A model generated the notes under the pieces. That model saw nothing but the letters and a program-made list of their open reading frames with translations. It did not search any database and was not told the origin of the DNA. The position numbers were made by a program, and so were the translations under genes. Positions 35,943 to 46,200 of a stretch of DNA of 49,942 nucleotides are shown piece after piece (positions within the stretch are counted from its first letter, which is position 1; each line of letters starts with the position of its first letter). Location of the stretch: contig JAAYDB010000075.1 in the NCBI GenBank assembly GCA_012729475.1, forward strand, positions 1-49,942, in the 5' to 3' direction. The stretch comes from Bacteroidota bacterium. GTDB taxonomy: Bacteria > Bacteroidota > Bacteroidia > Bacteroidales > VadinHA17.

Positions 35943-37333
35943 TTGCCTACCTCCCGTATTATTTTTGTTTCGATCGGCTCCACTGTTTTATCGATATCTC
36001 CCGCCCCTATGGTTACAAGAACATCCAGTTCATCAACATCGATTGCTGCAGGTATTTCCTCCAGTGAAATGAGTCTCTTGTTTGCAAGTTTCATTTTTTT
36101 GAAAATCATTTCAGAGGAAACTCCGGGTAAGGGTTCTTCCCGTGCCGGATAAACAGGCAGAAGGATCACTTCATCAAGCTCATCAAGTATTTTGGCAAAA
36201 CCCTCTGCATGATCACGAGTCCGGCTGAAAAGATGAGGTTGAAAAATTGCAGTTATCCTCCTTCCTCTGAAGTATTCCCTTAACGAAGAAATGCAGGCTC
36301 TTATCTCCTCTGGATGATGTGCATAATCATCCACATAAGCCAGTCCCGGGATGTTAATCCTGATATCAAATCTCCTCCTTACCCCCAGAAATGAAGATAT
36401 CGCTTCTTTTATTTCGTCTTCTCCTGCCCCGCATTGAAGAGCTACAGCCGTTGCAGCGGTAAGATTTTCTATATTGACGATTCCTGGAAAAGAATAACGG
36501 ATATTTCTTAGCTCGGAGTCAGGAGTGCGGATATTGAAATGGTAAATATTTTCCTTTTTCTCTATATTGAAATATCTGTAATCAGCTTTTTCATTATCTC
36601 CGTATGTAAAGAATCTGACTCCGGCGGGACGTATAATACGCTGACGTATATGATAATTACAAATCAGGGTGCCTCCTTTGGGTATCTTGTCAAGAAACTC
36701 ATTATAAGCATCAATCATTGTATCATGGTCACCATAAATGTCAAGATGATCTGCATCAACTGCTGTGACAACTGCAATCAGAGGGAAAAGTTGAAGGAAA
36801 GACCTGTCATATTCATCAGCTTCTATGACTGTATATCTGCTGTGACCGGTAATGTAATTCGTATTATAATTCTTTGATATTCCGCCAAGGAAAGCGGAAC
36901 AATCTATATCTGATTGTTTAAGCAGATGTGCTGTCATGGTTGAAACAGTTGTCTTTCCATGTGTTCCTGCAACAGCTATGGTGTCGGTCAGTGCTGATAT
37001 GTCTCCGAGTACTTCAGATCTTTTTCTTACAGTATAACCCTCACTTTTGAAATATGTCAGGATCCTGTTTCCTTCAGATATTGCCGGAGTAATTATAATA
37101 AGGACTTTTTCACTGTATTTGTTATCGCGGAACAGTTCCGGTATATCGAATTCATTATCGTTGTAAATAATTTCACATCCTGCCTTTTCAAGAGTTTTTG
37201 TTATGTTGCTCTGGGATCTGTCATAACCTGCAACAATAAAGCCTTTTTTAATGCAATACAAAGCGAGAGCACTCATCCCGATCCCTCCGATGCCTATAAA
37301 ATAAACTCCCTGTATGTTATTATCATCAATCAT
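35930..37333 (-). CDS. murC: UDP-N-acetylmuramate-L-alanine ligase
   Basis: MurC adds L-alanine to UDP-MurNAc, the first amino acid of the peptidoglycan stem. The 467-residue length is normal. Motifs: the UDP-binding loop VYFIGIGGIGMSALAL, the ATP P-loop VAGTHGKTTVSTMTAHLL, VVTAVDADHLDIYGDHD, and the C-terminal VDDYAHHPEEIRACISSLRE with FQPHLFSRTRDH. It overlaps murG by 4 bases upstream and ftsQ by 13 bases downstream, so it sits in a tight operon. Confidence 0.97.
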   Translation of the reverse strand: MIDDNNIQGVYFIGIGGIGMSALALYCIKKGFIVAGYDRSQSNITKTLEKAGCEIIYNDNEFDIPELFRDNKYSEKVLIIITPAISEGNRILTYFKSEGYTVRKRSEVLGDISALTDTIAVAGTHGKTTVSTMTAHLLKQSDIDCSAFLGGISKNYNTNYITGHSRYTVIEADEYDRSFLQLFPLIAVVTAVDADHLDIYGDHDTMIDAYNEFLDKIPKGGTLICNYHIRQRIIRPAGVRFFTYGDNEKADYRYFNIEKKENIYHFNIRTPDSELRNIRYSFPGIVNIENLTAATAVALQCGAGEDEIKEAISSFLGVRRRFDIRINIPGLAYVDDYAHHPEEIRACISSLREYFRGRRITAIFQPHLFSRTRDHAEGFAKILDELDEVILLPVYPAREEPLPGVSSEMIFKKMKLANKRLISLEEIPAAIDVDELDVLVTIGAGDIDKTVEPIETKIIREVGKWRG

Positions 37334-38442
37334 TTACCTGAAATTTTAAGTACCTCTTCAGCTATCCGGATATCAGAATCCCTGTCAGCCATTTTCTTTA
37401 TATTTTCCGAAAGGAACTTTCTTTCTTCTTTATTTGATATAAGATTACTAGCAATATCCACCAGATGCTTCACTGCATCCTCATCACGAACCAGAACAGC
37501 TGCATCGCAGTAAGACAGAGACAGAGCATTTTTTGTCTGATGGTCTTCTGCCACATTCGGAGAAGGGACAAGAATAACAGGTTTCCCCACAAGACATAAC
37601 TCAGATATTGTCCCTGCTCCTGCCCTTGATACTATTATATCGGCAGCAGCATAGGCATAATCCATCCTGCTGATAAAATCATGAACTGATATATTTCCGG
37701 CAGATGATTCCGAAACCAGGCTCTGAGCTGTACTGAAATAACTTTTCCCTGTCTGCCATATCCATTGGTATCCTGATTTACTCATCCTGGAAATACTCTC
37801 TGAAAGACTCTTGTTTATTGTTCCCGCACCAAGAGACCCCCCAATGACAAGCACAACAGGAGCCTTATCTGTGAGATTAAAAAAGGAGAGTGCATTGTCT
37901 TTAAGATCCTCTGTATTGTCATAATTATGACGTACCGGATTTCCCGTTTTAATAATCTTTTTTTTAGGGAAATATTTCTCCATATTGTCATAGGCAACAC
38001 ATATTGCAGATGCCTTTCCTGCAAGGATTTTATTTGTCACCCCGGCATAACTGTTTTGCTCCTGGATGAGAACAGGGATTTTCATCCTTTCGGCCTGCCA
38101 TAAGACCGGACCACTGGCATAACCACCAAATCCGACAACGGCATCAGGATCAAAATCTTTTATAATTTTTCTTGCCATTGAAAGGCTTTTTAACAATTTC
38201 ATAAGCACACTGAAATTCCTGAAGACCAGTTTTCTGTTAAAACCGGCTACAGGCAGGCCAATAATCCTGTATCCTGCCTCTGGCACCAGTTCCATTTCCA
38301 TTTTCCCTTCAGCACCTACAAATAATATATCAACACTACTGTCAATACGCTTGAGAGCATTTGCCACGGAAATAGCCGGGAAAATATGGCCACCGGTACC
38401 TCCTCCTCCAATAATTATTTTTTTATGCTTTTGCCGCTTCAT
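37330..38442 (-). CDS. murG: UDP-N-acetylglucosamine transferase MurG
   Basis: MurG transfers GlcNAc from UDP-GlcNAc onto lipid I to give lipid II at the inner face of the membrane. From ATG 38442 there are 370 residues (an ATG at 38460 would add six). The acceptor-side glycine loop IIIGGGGTGGHIFPAISVAN, VVGFGGYASGPVLWQ and LIQEQNSYAGVTNKIL are the family signatures, followed by VLVIGGSLGA and the UDP-GlcNAc site SRAGAGTISELCLVGKP. The start overlaps the end of ftsW, by 20 bases from 38442 or 38 bases from 38460. Translational coupling with ftsW and murC is likely. Confidence 0.96.
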   Translation of the reverse strand: MKRQKHKKIIIGGGGTGGHIFPAISVANALKRIDSSVDILFVGAEGKMEMELVPEAGYRIIGLPVAGFNRKLVFRNFSVLMKLLKSLSMARKIIKDFDPDAVVGFGGYASGPVLWQAERMKIPVLIQEQNSYAGVTNKILAGKASAICVAYDNMEKYFPKKKIIKTGNPVRHNYDNTEDLKDNALSFFNLTDKAPVVLVIGGSLGAGTINKSLSESISRMSKSGYQWIWQTGKSYFSTAQSLVSESSAGNISVHDFISRMDYAYAAADIIVSRAGAGTISELCLVGKPVILVPSPNVAEDHQTKNALSLSYCDAAVLVRDEDAVKHLVDIASNLISNKEERKFLSENIKKMADRDSDIRIAEEVLKISGK

Positions 38443-39634
38443 ATATTTTTTCTCCTTCATCTTTTATCTCCTCCTCTGGTAGTACTTCCTTTTTCATTCG
38501 GGCAGTAACCACCCTGCTGACACTCAGTATTGCACCTATTGAAAAACTCATCACAAGAACTGAGGTTCTCCCCCAACTGACCATTGGCAGAGTTTGTCCT
38601 GTTACCGGAATCAGGCCCACAGCTACCATCATATTCATAATAGCCTGTACAACAATCATTATGACAAGACTCAGAACAAGAAATGCCGGGAAGGCTGTTT
38701 CACATTTCTTTGCAATGGATATCCCCCTGAATAACAAGATCATATATGCCAGTATAAGAGGTATTGCACCCAGGAACAAACCATATTCCTCAATAATTAT
38801 TGCAAAAATAAAATCAGAGTTAGATTGAGGCAACATATTCCTTTGAGTACTGTGCCCGGGAGCTTTGCCAAATAAGCCTCCGGTTGAAATGGCTATTTTA
38901 GCCTGATTGAGCTGATAATCGCTGTCAGCATCTCCTGCACCTGTAAAATGGTTTTCAATTCTGTTTTTCCATACTTCCACCCTGTTGTCTTCAGTGAAAA
39001 CAGACAGGATAAGGGCAAATATCACCACTGCTGCCATTGCCATAGTTACATAAGCAATGAGGAACTTTACCGGGACTCTTCCTACAAACATAATAATGAT
39101 GCTGATACCAAAAATCATGACTGCTGTTGATAGATTCTCGGGCATGATAAGAGCGCATATTACAGCTACAGGAAAAATAAAATATTTCGTTACCAGAAAG
39201 AAATCAGTCAGCTCATGCTGGTACCTGGAAAGAGTCCGTGCAAGATATATCACAAGAGCTACTTTAGCCAGATCGGAAGTCTGTAACCTGAATCCTGTAC
39301 CTGGTATTAGAAGCCATCTGGTTGCTTCATTTATCCTGGCTCCAAAAACAAGGGTCAATATCAATAGTGCACCTGAAACAATAAGAAATATACCAGCAAG
39401 GGAAGAATAAATCCTGTATGGGAGATAGTGAACAACAACTATTATTACAAGGCTTATTAACAACATTATAAACTGGCTCCTTAGAAAATAGGTCGTATTG
39501 CCGCCATAACTTCTGAATGCAACATTCACTGATGAACTATAAACTGCCAGGAGGGAATAGATCATAAAGAGTACAACCAGGCCCCAGATAACCCTGTCCC
39601 CCTTAAATGTCCGTGTAAACCATCCCTGCTGCAT
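38423..39634 (-). CDS. ftsW: Lipid II polymerase FtsW (SEDS family)
   Basis: FtsW polymerises glycan strands at the septum together with FtsI. The 403-residue protein has about ten hydrophobic helices, starting with VIWGLVVLFMIYSLLAVYSS. Characteristic SEDS motifs are present: RWLLIPGTGFRLQTSDLAKVALVIYLAR near residues 105-130, SDFIFAIIIEEYGLFLG, GLIPVTGQTLPMVSWGRTSVLVM. A charged, cytoplasmic C-terminal tail rich in Glu and Lys follows. RodA is the paralogue; the position between murD and murG supports FtsW. Confidence 0.96.
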   Translation of the reverse strand: MQQGWFTRTFKGDRVIWGLVVLFMIYSLLAVYSSSVNVAFRSYGGNTTYFLRSQFIMLLISLVIIVVVHYLPYRIYSSLAGIFLIVSGALLILTLVFGARINEATRWLLIPGTGFRLQTSDLAKVALVIYLARTLSRYQHELTDFFLVTKYFIFPVAVICALIMPENLSTAVMIFGISIIIMFVGRVPVKFLIAYVTMAMAAVVIFALILSVFTEDNRVEVWKNRIENHFTGAGDADSDYQLNQAKIAISTGGLFGKAPGHSTQRNMLPQSNSDFIFAIIIEEYGLFLGAIPLILAYMILLFRGISIAKKCETAFPAFLVLSLVIMIVVQAIMNMMVAVGLIPVTGQTLPMVSWGRTSVLVMSFSIGAILSVSRVVTARMKKEVLPEEEIKDEGEKIYEAAKA

Positions 39635-39645
39635 TATACTGTCTT

Positions 39646-40983
39646 TTAAAGATTTCTGACTGCCAGTTTAAACTGACGTCCTCTGTCCTCGTAATTATTG
39701 AAAAGATCGAAACTTGCACAAGCCGGTGACAAAAGGACTGTTTCTCCTTTTTTTGCCAGGTAGTATGATGATCTGACAGCCTCCTCCATTGAACTGGTCT
39801 CTATAATTGTGGGTACTTTATCCCTGAATGCTTCTATTATTTTCCTGTTGTCACTTCCCAAACATACAACTGCTTTTACCTTTTCTCTGACAACAGGATA
39901 CAATTCTGAATAATCGTTACCCTTATCAATACCTCCAACAATCCACACCACAGGTGTTTCTATACACTCCAGAGCATACCATGTAGAATTTACATTTGTG
40001 GCTTTTGAATCGTTGATGAAATTTATACCACTTACTTTTATTACAGGCTCAAGCCGGTGTTCAACTCCCTGAAAATCAGCGAGGCTCTCTCTGATAACAT
40101 CTTTTCTGATGTTCAGAACCTTACCTGCTATGGCTGCTGCCATTGAGTTATAGGTATTATGCCGCCCTTTAAGAGCCAACTCGTGAATAGTCATAAGGTT
40201 AGTTTTATGTTGGTAATCAATTACTAAATTCATTTTATCAATATATGCAACCATCCCTTCCTTAAGGGTATCTGAGAAAGGCAGGAGAGTAACCGGCAGT
40301 TTCTGTGCTGCTAATCCCGCAGTAATAACAGGATCATCTGCCCAGTAAATAAGGTAATCAGATGCTGTCTGGTTACGTGTAATTCTGAATTTTGAACTTG
40401 TATATTTAGCAAAGTCATGATCATATCTGTCAAGATGATCAGGAGTGATATTCATCAGAACAGCTATGTCAGCTTTGAAATCATACATACCGTCGAGTTG
40501 AAAGCTGCTTAACTCAAGTACATAATAGTCCCATGATTTTTCGGCAACTGCAAGTGCGAAACTGTTGCCGACATTACCGGCAATAACAGCGTCTTTCCCG
40601 GCTTTGGCCAGAATATGGTAAATCAGATTGGTAACGGTTGTCTTGCCGTTACTTCCGCTAACACATATCTTAATCCCTTTTGCATATCGCCCTGCAAATT
40701 CGATCTCGGAGATGACAGGTATCCCATTTTTACGCAACTTAATTATCAGTTCTGAATCATCTCTTACTCCCGGGCTTTTAATAACCTCTCCTGCTGATAG
40801 AATCCTGGCTTCAGAATGAGTGTTTTCTTCCCATTCTATTTTATGATGGTCGAGTAGGTCTTTATATTTTTCTTTTATCAATCCCAAATCCGAGACGAAA
40901 ACATCAAAGCCCTGTTTCATTGCCAGTACGGCTGAGCCTGTCCCGCTCTCCCCTGCTCCCAGTATGACAATCTTCTTCTTCAT
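39646..40983 (-). CDS. murD: UDP-N-acetylmuramoyl-L-alanine-D-glutamate ligase
   Basis: MurD adds D-glutamate to UDP-MurNAc-L-Ala. The 445-residue protein shows the N-terminal UDP-binding motif IVILGAGESGTGSAVLAMK, the ATP loop VSGSNGKTTVTNLIYHIL, NITPDHLDRYD and the C-terminal LSPACASFDLFNNYEDRGRQF, the family's last conserved block. The N-terminal domain is short, as expected for MurD. It lies 4 bases after mraY and 11 bases before ftsW, in an unbroken operon. Confidence 0.97.
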   Translation of the reverse strand: MKKKIVILGAGESGTGSAVLAMKQGFDVFVSDLGLIKEKYKDLLDHHKIEWEENTHSEARILSAGEVIKSPGVRDDSELIIKLRKNGIPVISEIEFAGRYAKGIKICVSGSNGKTTVTNLIYHILAKAGKDAVIAGNVGNSFALAVAEKSWDYYVLELSSFQLDGMYDFKADIAVLMNITPDHLDRYDHDFAKYTSSKFRITRNQTASDYLIYWADDPVITAGLAAQKLPVTLLPFSDTLKEGMVAYIDKMNLVIDYQHKTNLMTIHELALKGRHNTYNSMAAAIAGKVLNIRKDVIRESLADFQGVEHRLEPVIKVSGINFINDSKATNVNSTWYALECIETPVVWIVGGIDKGNDYSELYPVVREKVKAVVCLGSDNRKIIEAFRDKVPTIIETSSMEEAVRSSYYLAKKGETVLLSPACASFDLFNNYEDRGRQFKLAVRNL

Positions 40984-40987
40984 CAGG

Positions 40988-42244
40988 CTATCTTATCTTA
41001 AGTGTTACAATACTTATTACAGCAAGTATCAGAGCAACTATCCAGAACCTGGTCACTATCTTTGGTTCAGGATAGCCTTTTTTCTGATAATGATGATGCA
41101 ATGGTGCCATGAGAAATACTCTCCTGCCTTCTCCGTATTTTCTTTTCGTCCTTTTAAACCAGGCTACCTGTATTACCACCGAAAGGTTCTCGGCCAGAAA
41201 AATACCGCAAAGCACAGGTATAAGGAGTTCCTTCCGTATCACAACAGCAAAGACGGCAATTATTCCACCAAGAGTAAGAGAACCTGTATCTCCCATAAAG
41301 ACCTGGGCCGGATAAGAATTATACCACAAAAAACCTACTGTCGCTCCTATAAAAGATGCTGCATAAATAACCAGTTCTTCCGAACGCGGTATAAACATAA
41401 TATTCAGATAGTCAGCATAGATAACATTACTCGATACATAGGCAAGGATACCAAGTGCTGTTCCTATTATTGCTGAGGTTCCTGTTGCCAGTCCGTCAAG
41501 ACCATCGGTCAGATTGGCACCGTTGGATACAGCGGTAAGTATGAATATGACAATACTGACAAAAACCAGCCAGGTCCATGGTTTTCTGTGATCCTCATTA
41601 ATGAAGGACACAAGCCATGAATAATCAAATTCATTATTTTTAACAAAGGGGATAGTGGTTCTTGTGGATTTCATTCCAACAGAAATCTCCTCCTGCCCGG
41701 GACTATTATTTTCAGATTCAAGCATTTCTATCTTCTCATGGATGGACAGATCTGATACTTTTACCTTTTCAATTGTCACTACATCATCACACATGAAGAG
41801 CGCCAATCCTATTATCAATCCCAGGATGATCTGTCCTGCAATCTTGAAACGTCCGGCCAGGCCTTCCTTGTTCCTTTTAAATATCTTTATATAATCGTCA
41901 ATAAACCCGATTATTCCCAGCCACACAGTTGTAAGCAACATCAGCAGTACATAAATATTGTCGAGCCGTGCAAAAAGAAGAACCGGAATAATTATTGAGG
42001 CAATAATGATGATCCCTCCCATTGAGGGAGTGCCTTTCTTCTGATACTGCCCTTCAAGACCCAGATCCCTCACTAATTCTCCAACCTGCATTTTCTGGAG
42101 CTTCAGGATAATTTTTTTACCTATAAGCATTGAAATGAAAAGAGAGGTAATAACAGCTGCCGCCGATCTGAAGGAGATATAACTGAAAACTCCTGCACCG
42201 GGTACATTAAGCTTGTCAAGATATTCAAACAGATAGTACAACAT
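40988..42244 (-). CDS. mraY: Phospho-N-acetylmuramoyl-pentapeptide transferase MraY
   Basis: MraY transfers phospho-MurNAc-pentapeptide from UDP to undecaprenyl phosphate, making lipid I. At 418 residues it is longer than the roughly 360 of E. coli, because of a polar insert at about residues 160-210 (from [11 protein letters not shown] to VKNNEFDYS), which fits the Bacteroidetes type. About ten membrane helices are visible. Signature motifs are [38 protein letters not shown] (the DGLDG magnesium site), [10 protein letters not shown] and the cytoplasmic [11 protein letters not shown]. It lies 11 bases after murE and 4 before murD. Confidence 0.97.
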   Translation of the reverse strand: MLYYLFEYLDKLNVPGAGVFSYISFRSAAAVITSLFISMLIGKKIILKLQKMQVGELVRDLGLEGQYQKKGTPSMGGIIIIASIIIPVLLFARLDNIYVLLMLLTTVWLGIIGFIDDYIKIFKRNKEGLAGRFKIAGQIILGLIIGLALFMCDDVVTIEKVKVSDLSIHEKIEMLESENNSPGQEEISVGMKSTRTTIPFVKNNEFDYSWLVSFINEDHRKPWTWLVFVSIVIFILTAVSNGANLTDGLDGLATGTSAIIGTALGILAYVSSNVIYADYLNIMFIPRSEELVIYAASFIGATVGFLWYNSYPAQVFMGDTGSLTLGGIIAVFAVVIRKELLIPVLCGIFLAENLSVVIQVAWFKRTKRKYGEGRRVFLMAPLHHHYQKKGYPEPKIVTRFWIVALILAVISIVTLKIR

Positions 42245-42255
42245 TCTCTTTACAT

Positions 42256-43710
42256 TTATTTTTTGGCAAGGGCATTTCTGAGTTCCTCACGATCATCAAA
42301 ATGATGTCTTGTTCCCATTATTTCCTGATACGTTTCATGTCCTTTTCCCGCAACAAGAATCACATCCCCTTTCTCAGCAAGCATTACAGCTGTTTTAATA
42401 GCCTCACGCCTGTTTGATATTCTGAGTGTTTTGTTTACAAACCCGGGATCGATACCGGCCTCCATATCATCAAGTATTTTCTCAGGATCTTCTGTTCTGG
42501 GATTATCTGAAGTCAGGATAAGCTTTGTACTTCTCTCTGCAGAGATAGCAGCCATTATTGGGCGTTTCGTTTTATCCCGGTCACCTCCCGCTCCTATCAC
42601 TGTTATAAGCTTGATATTCCCTTCACGTATACGGTTTATTGTGTCCAGAACATTAACAAGGGCATCCGGAGTATGAGCATAATCAACAATTCCTGTTATA
42701 TCTGCAATTCTGATTACTTCAAGTCTTCCCGGAACCGGTTTGAGGTCACTAATCAGGGTCAGGATTTCCGGTTTTTTTGCTTTTAGCAATTCAGAAGCTG
42801 AATAAACTGCCAGAAGATTTGAAGCATTGTAGTCTCCTATAAACCTTGTCCATACTTCATTTCCCATTATTCTTAAACCCATTCCTTCAAAACTCTCCTC
42901 AATGATTGAGCACCGGAAATCAGCCATTCCCCTTGTGGAATAAGTATAATGTCTTGCTTTGCAGTTCTGAAGCATTACACTGCTGTTTCTGTCATCAGCA
43001 TTAACAAGGGCAAAAGCATCAGAAGGAAGAAGGTCAAAAAAGCTTTTTTTAGCTGCCAGATAGTTATCAAAAGTCTTGTGGTAATCGAGATGATCATGTG
43101 TCAGGTTGGTGAAAATCCCGCCGGCAAATACTAATCCTGCTGTTCGTTGCTGGTCCAGAGCATGTGAACTGACTTCCATGAATGCATAATCACAGCCTTC
43201 TTCTGTCATCTGTGCCATTATCCTGTTCAGCTGAACTGGATCGGGCGTTGTGTGTGTTGCCGGAAGTTCCCTGTTGACGACGTAATTACACACCGTTGAA
43301 AACAACCCGCACTTATATCCAAGACCTGTAAATAATCTGTAAAGGAGAGTTGCAATGGTTGTTTTCCCGTTTGTCCCTGTAATTCCCACAAGCTTAAGCA
43401 TGCGTGACGGATTACCAAAGAAATTTGATGATAACTGTCCGAGAGCCTTTGCCGAATCATCTGTTACAATCCAGCTAATACCAGGATCAGGTTTTTCAGG
43501 CAATCGCTCACATACAACAGCTTTAGCACCGGCATCCAGAGCATCAGGAATATAATCATGACCATCAGTTCTTGATCCTCTGACTGCAACAAAAAGAGAA
43601 TCCTTTTCTGTCTTACGAGAATCAAAAACTATTTTACTGATCTTTTTTTCAGTGTTACCTGTAAAAGAGATCACTTTCACCCCTTCCAGTATATTGTATA
43701 AACTTATCAT
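42256..43710 (-). CDS. murE: UDP-MurNAc-tripeptide synthetase, meso-diaminopimelate type
   Basis: MurE adds the third residue of the peptidoglycan stem. From ATG 43710, one base after the ftsI stop codon, it has 484 residues; an ATG at 43728 inside ftsI would add six. The ATP loop is [20 protein letters not shown] and the middle region has [20 protein letters not shown]. The specificity motif is Asp402-Asn-Pro-Arg405 ([12 protein letters not shown]), the pattern of enzymes that add meso-diaminopimelate; lysine-adding enzymes have a different motif. GKGHETYQ is the late motif. The wall is therefore predicted to be of the mDAP type. murF is not next to it. Confidence 0.97.
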   Translation of the reverse strand: MISLYNILEGVKVISFTGNTEKKISKIVFDSRKTEKDSLFVAVRGSRTDGHDYIPDALDAGAKAVVCERLPEKPDPGISWIVTDDSAKALGQLSSNFFGNPSRMLKLVGITGTNGKTTIATLLYRLFTGLGYKCGLFSTVCNYVVNRELPATHTTPDPVQLNRIMAQMTEEGCDYAFMEVSSHALDQQRTAGLVFAGGIFTNLTHDHLDYHKTFDNYLAAKKSFFDLLPSDAFALVNADDRNSSVMLQNCKARHYTYSTRGMADFRCSIIEESFEGMGLRIMGNEVWTRFIGDYNASNLLAVYSASELLKAKKPEILTLISDLKPVPGRLEVIRIADITGIVDYAHTPDALVNVLDTINRIREGNIKLITVIGAGGDRDKTKRPIMAAISAERSTKLILTSDNPRTEDPEKILDDMEAGIDPGFVNKTLRISNRREAIKTAVMLAEKGDVILVAGKGHETYQEIMGTRHHFDDREELRNALAKK

Positions 43711-43711
43711 C

Positions 43712-45826
43712 CTACATATGCAGTTCAAGTGATACTATCTGACCTTCAAAATAGCGGGCCCCATGTTCAGGTGATTGTCTCAACACCTTGCCTTTACCGC
43801 TGTATCTGACTCTGTAACCCGAATTTTCTAGCAGATGAACAGCATCTCTGAGGCTCATCCCCCGCACATCCGGCACCAGTCCCTCTGTTGTTTTTACACC
43901 TGCCAGAGTAACCGTATCTCCGCTTTCCTTCGTTGTAACCCAGTCACTTTCAGAATCTATTCTGTGTTTTACATTGAATTCTTTTAAAATGGTATTTATA
44001 TCTGATCTGTAACCATTACCAGTCTCAGGTAAAGAATTAATACCATTATCGCTATTTGCAGTACTGTAATCCCTGAAAAAACTGGTTGCATAGATTTTGT
44101 CCGAGATCTCTCTGAAAACAGATCCGGCAACAAGATTGCCGTAATAAACACCATTGGAAGGTGCATTGACAACCACTATGCAGGAATAGAGCGGATTTTC
44201 AGCCGGAAAATATCCTACAAAAGAGGCCTGATAGGACACTCTTTCTCCGGACCGGTAACCACTCTTGCCCCTTGCAATCTGTGCGGTACCCGTTTTCCCT
44301 GCAATTTTATAATCAGCATTTTTTAAATTCTCTGCTGTTCCACTTTCCACAACCCCTTCCATCATATTCCTGGCTTTTTTTATCGTTGACCGTGATGCAA
44401 TTGAATTAACTATCACTGTTGGTTCAAAGCTCTTTATCACACGACCATTACGGGTGACAGCCGATACAAAACGGGGCTTCATCATCTTTCCGTCATTAGC
44501 TACTGCATTATAAAAAGTGAGTATTTGCAAAGGAGTTAGCTGGACCTCATATCCATGGGACATCATAGGAAGGGAAAGACCTGACCAAAACTTGTCTCCG
44601 GGATATCTTATCAGAGGCTCTCCTTCTCCTTTCAGCTGGATATCAAGTTTTTTATTGAGTCTCATGGCGTACAGGCGGTTTACAAAGGCCTGAGGATTAT
44701 CTCCGTAATTTTCACTTATGAGCTTTGAAATGCCAACATTCGAAGACAGCTCAAACACTTGTTTCGCCGTCAGCAGTCCATATCCTTCCTCTCTTGTATC
44801 TCTGATGATTTTATTATAGAATTTTATGCTCCCCTCACCGGTATCTACCATATCTCCGGTATCTATCGCTCCGTCTTCGAGGGCTGCCATGAATACGGGG
44901 AGTTTGAATGTTGACCCAGGCTCCGTACTTTCTCCGATTGCAAAATTATAAGTCTCATGATAATCCCCGTCATTTCCTTTTTCCAGATTCGCTATAGCTC
45001 TTATATCACCTGTTGCAACTTCCATGACGACAGCACAACCATGATTTGCATTATGCCTTTTCAACTGGTTCCTAAGAGCAGAAGAAGCAACATCCTGAAG
45101 ATCAATATCTATCGTACTGACAACATCATTTCCGTTTCTTGATTCACTACTATGTGTATCATTTATTGTTATCCAGCTTCCGCCGGTAAGTCTTTGTTGA
45201 ACGACAATACCGTTACTACCAGCAAGATCCTTTTCAAAAGAACCTTCTATGCCTACACCTGTCCCCGCACTTCCTGCACTTACATATCCAATGGTTCTTG
45301 CAGCCAGATCGCTGTTGGGAAAAATTCTCTGGTTTTCGACCTGAACGACCAGTCCCCCCTTGAATCGTCCTTCACGGAAAATTGGAAGTTCTTTTATCCT
45401 CTGAAGAGTTTCATAGTCAATCCTGCGTTTGACAAGGAAATATCTGTCACCTCTCTTTCTGGCCTGTGTCAGTACACTTTTCCACGCTGCAGCGGATCTT
45501 ACACCGGCCAGCCTGGCCAGTCCGGCTGACAATCCGTCAATACCGTTTATCCATGTATTGTCTGACATTCCGCTGCTACGTGTATCCATATAAAGAGTGT
45601 AGTAAGGAACAGAACTTGCAAGCAGGCGCCCGTCCATAGACAGAATATCACCTCTGTCAGCAGGCATTTCAGCTGTTTTATAGACATATTTTTCACCCAG
45701 CTCAGACCATTTTCCACGCTGTACTATCTGAAGAATGATAATATTACCAAGTATAGCCAGAGCACATAAGACTATAATAAAATAAACTATTCCACTACGT
45801 AACACTATTTCATCACGTATAGCCAT
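43712..45826 (-). CDS. ftsI: Peptidoglycan transpeptidase FtsI (PBP3) with C-terminal PASTA domain
   Basis: FtsI crosslinks septal peptidoglycan in partnership with FtsW. The 704-residue protein has an N-terminal membrane helix (about 13-32), the PBP dimerisation domain, and the transpeptidase domain with catalytic Ser305 in EPGSTFKLPVF, the second motif SSN in ELSSNVGISKLI, and the third motif Lys511-Thr-Gly in GKTGTAQIA. A PASTA domain closes the protein (about 640-703, with VPDVRGMSLRDAVHLLENSG). The PASTA module is usual in Bacteroidetes and Gram-positive class-B PBPs and absent from E. coli FtsI. It is preceded by ftsL with 4 bases between the coding regions and followed directly by murE. 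Confidence 0.97.
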   Translation of the reverse strand: MAIRDEIVLRSGIVYFIIVLCALAILGNIIILQIVQRGKWSELGEKYVYKTAEMPADRGDILSMDGRLLASSVPYYTLYMDTRSSGMSDNTWINGIDGLSAGLARLAGVRSAAAWKSVLTQARKRGDRYFLVKRRIDYETLQRIKELPIFREGRFKGGLVVQVENQRIFPNSDLAARTIGYVSAGSAGTGVGIEGSFEKDLAGSNGIVVQQRLTGGSWITINDTHSSESRNGNDVVSTIDIDLQDVASSALRNQLKRHNANHGCAVVMEVATGDIRAIANLEKGNDGDYHETYNFAIGESTEPGSTFKLPVFMAALEDGAIDTGDMVDTGEGSIKFYNKIIRDTREEGYGLLTAKQVFELSSNVGISKLISENYGDNPQAFVNRLYAMRLNKKLDIQLKGEGEPLIRYPGDKFWSGLSLPMMSHGYEVQLTPLQILTFYNAVANDGKMMKPRFVSAVTRNGRVIKSFEPTVIVNSIASRSTIKKARNMMEGVVESGTAENLKNADYKIAGKTGTAQIARGKSGYRSGERVSYQASFVGYFPAENPLYSCIVVVNAPSNGVYYGNLVAGSVFREISDKIYATSFFRDYSTANSDNGINSLPETGNGYRSDINTILKEFNVKHRIDSESDWVTTKESGDTVTLAGVKTTEGLVPDVRGMSLRDAVHLLENSGYRVRYSGKGKVLRQSPEHGARYFEGQIVSLELHM

Positions 45827-45830
45827 AACA

Positions 45831-46199
45831 TCATTTTTTTTCTACCAGCAACCGGTATGGAGGAGTTTTAAGTTCTTCCAGTTCAAGACCTTTCTCCTTA
45901 ACCATCCTGTATACTTCCGATTGCCTGCTTATAAAAATCAGATCTGCAGAAACAGATAAAGATTCGGCTCTCAGATCTTTCACTTCACTTTGCAGTACTG
46001 TTGTTTCACGTGTAATTTTTTCTGCATGAAACCTGTTTCCTATATAAATTGCAGCCAGAAGAGTCAGGAGAAGCACATACCACAGATTCCCCAGAATGAT
46101 CTTTTCAGTAACCATGCTGCCACTCAGGAGCTCTTTCATAAAGCTTCCTGTATTTTTACCGCCACTACTGTTTTTTGAGCCTCTTCGTTTCCCTGTCAT
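45831..46199 (-). CDS. ftsL: FtsL-like cell division protein
   Basis: A 122-residue bitopic membrane protein from ATG 46199, which lies one base beyond the rsmH stop codon (46201-46203). The N-terminal 35 residues are basic, a single membrane helix follows (about 38-58, ILGNLWYVLLLTLLAAIYIGN), then a periplasmic coiled-coil-like segment (ITRETTVLQSEVKDLRAES...) and a short tail. Sequence conservation in FtsL is low; the call rests on this layout and its canonical position between rsmH and ftsI. In other bacteria FtsL pairs with FtsB and FtsQ to activate FtsWI. Confidence 0.85.
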   Translation of the reverse strand: MTGKRRGSKNSSGGKNTGSFMKELLSGSMVTEKIILGNLWYVLLLTLLAAIYIGNRFHAEKITRETTVLQSEVKDLRAESLSVSADLIFISRQSEVYRMVKEKGLELEELKTPPYRLLVEKK

Positions 46200-46200
46200 T

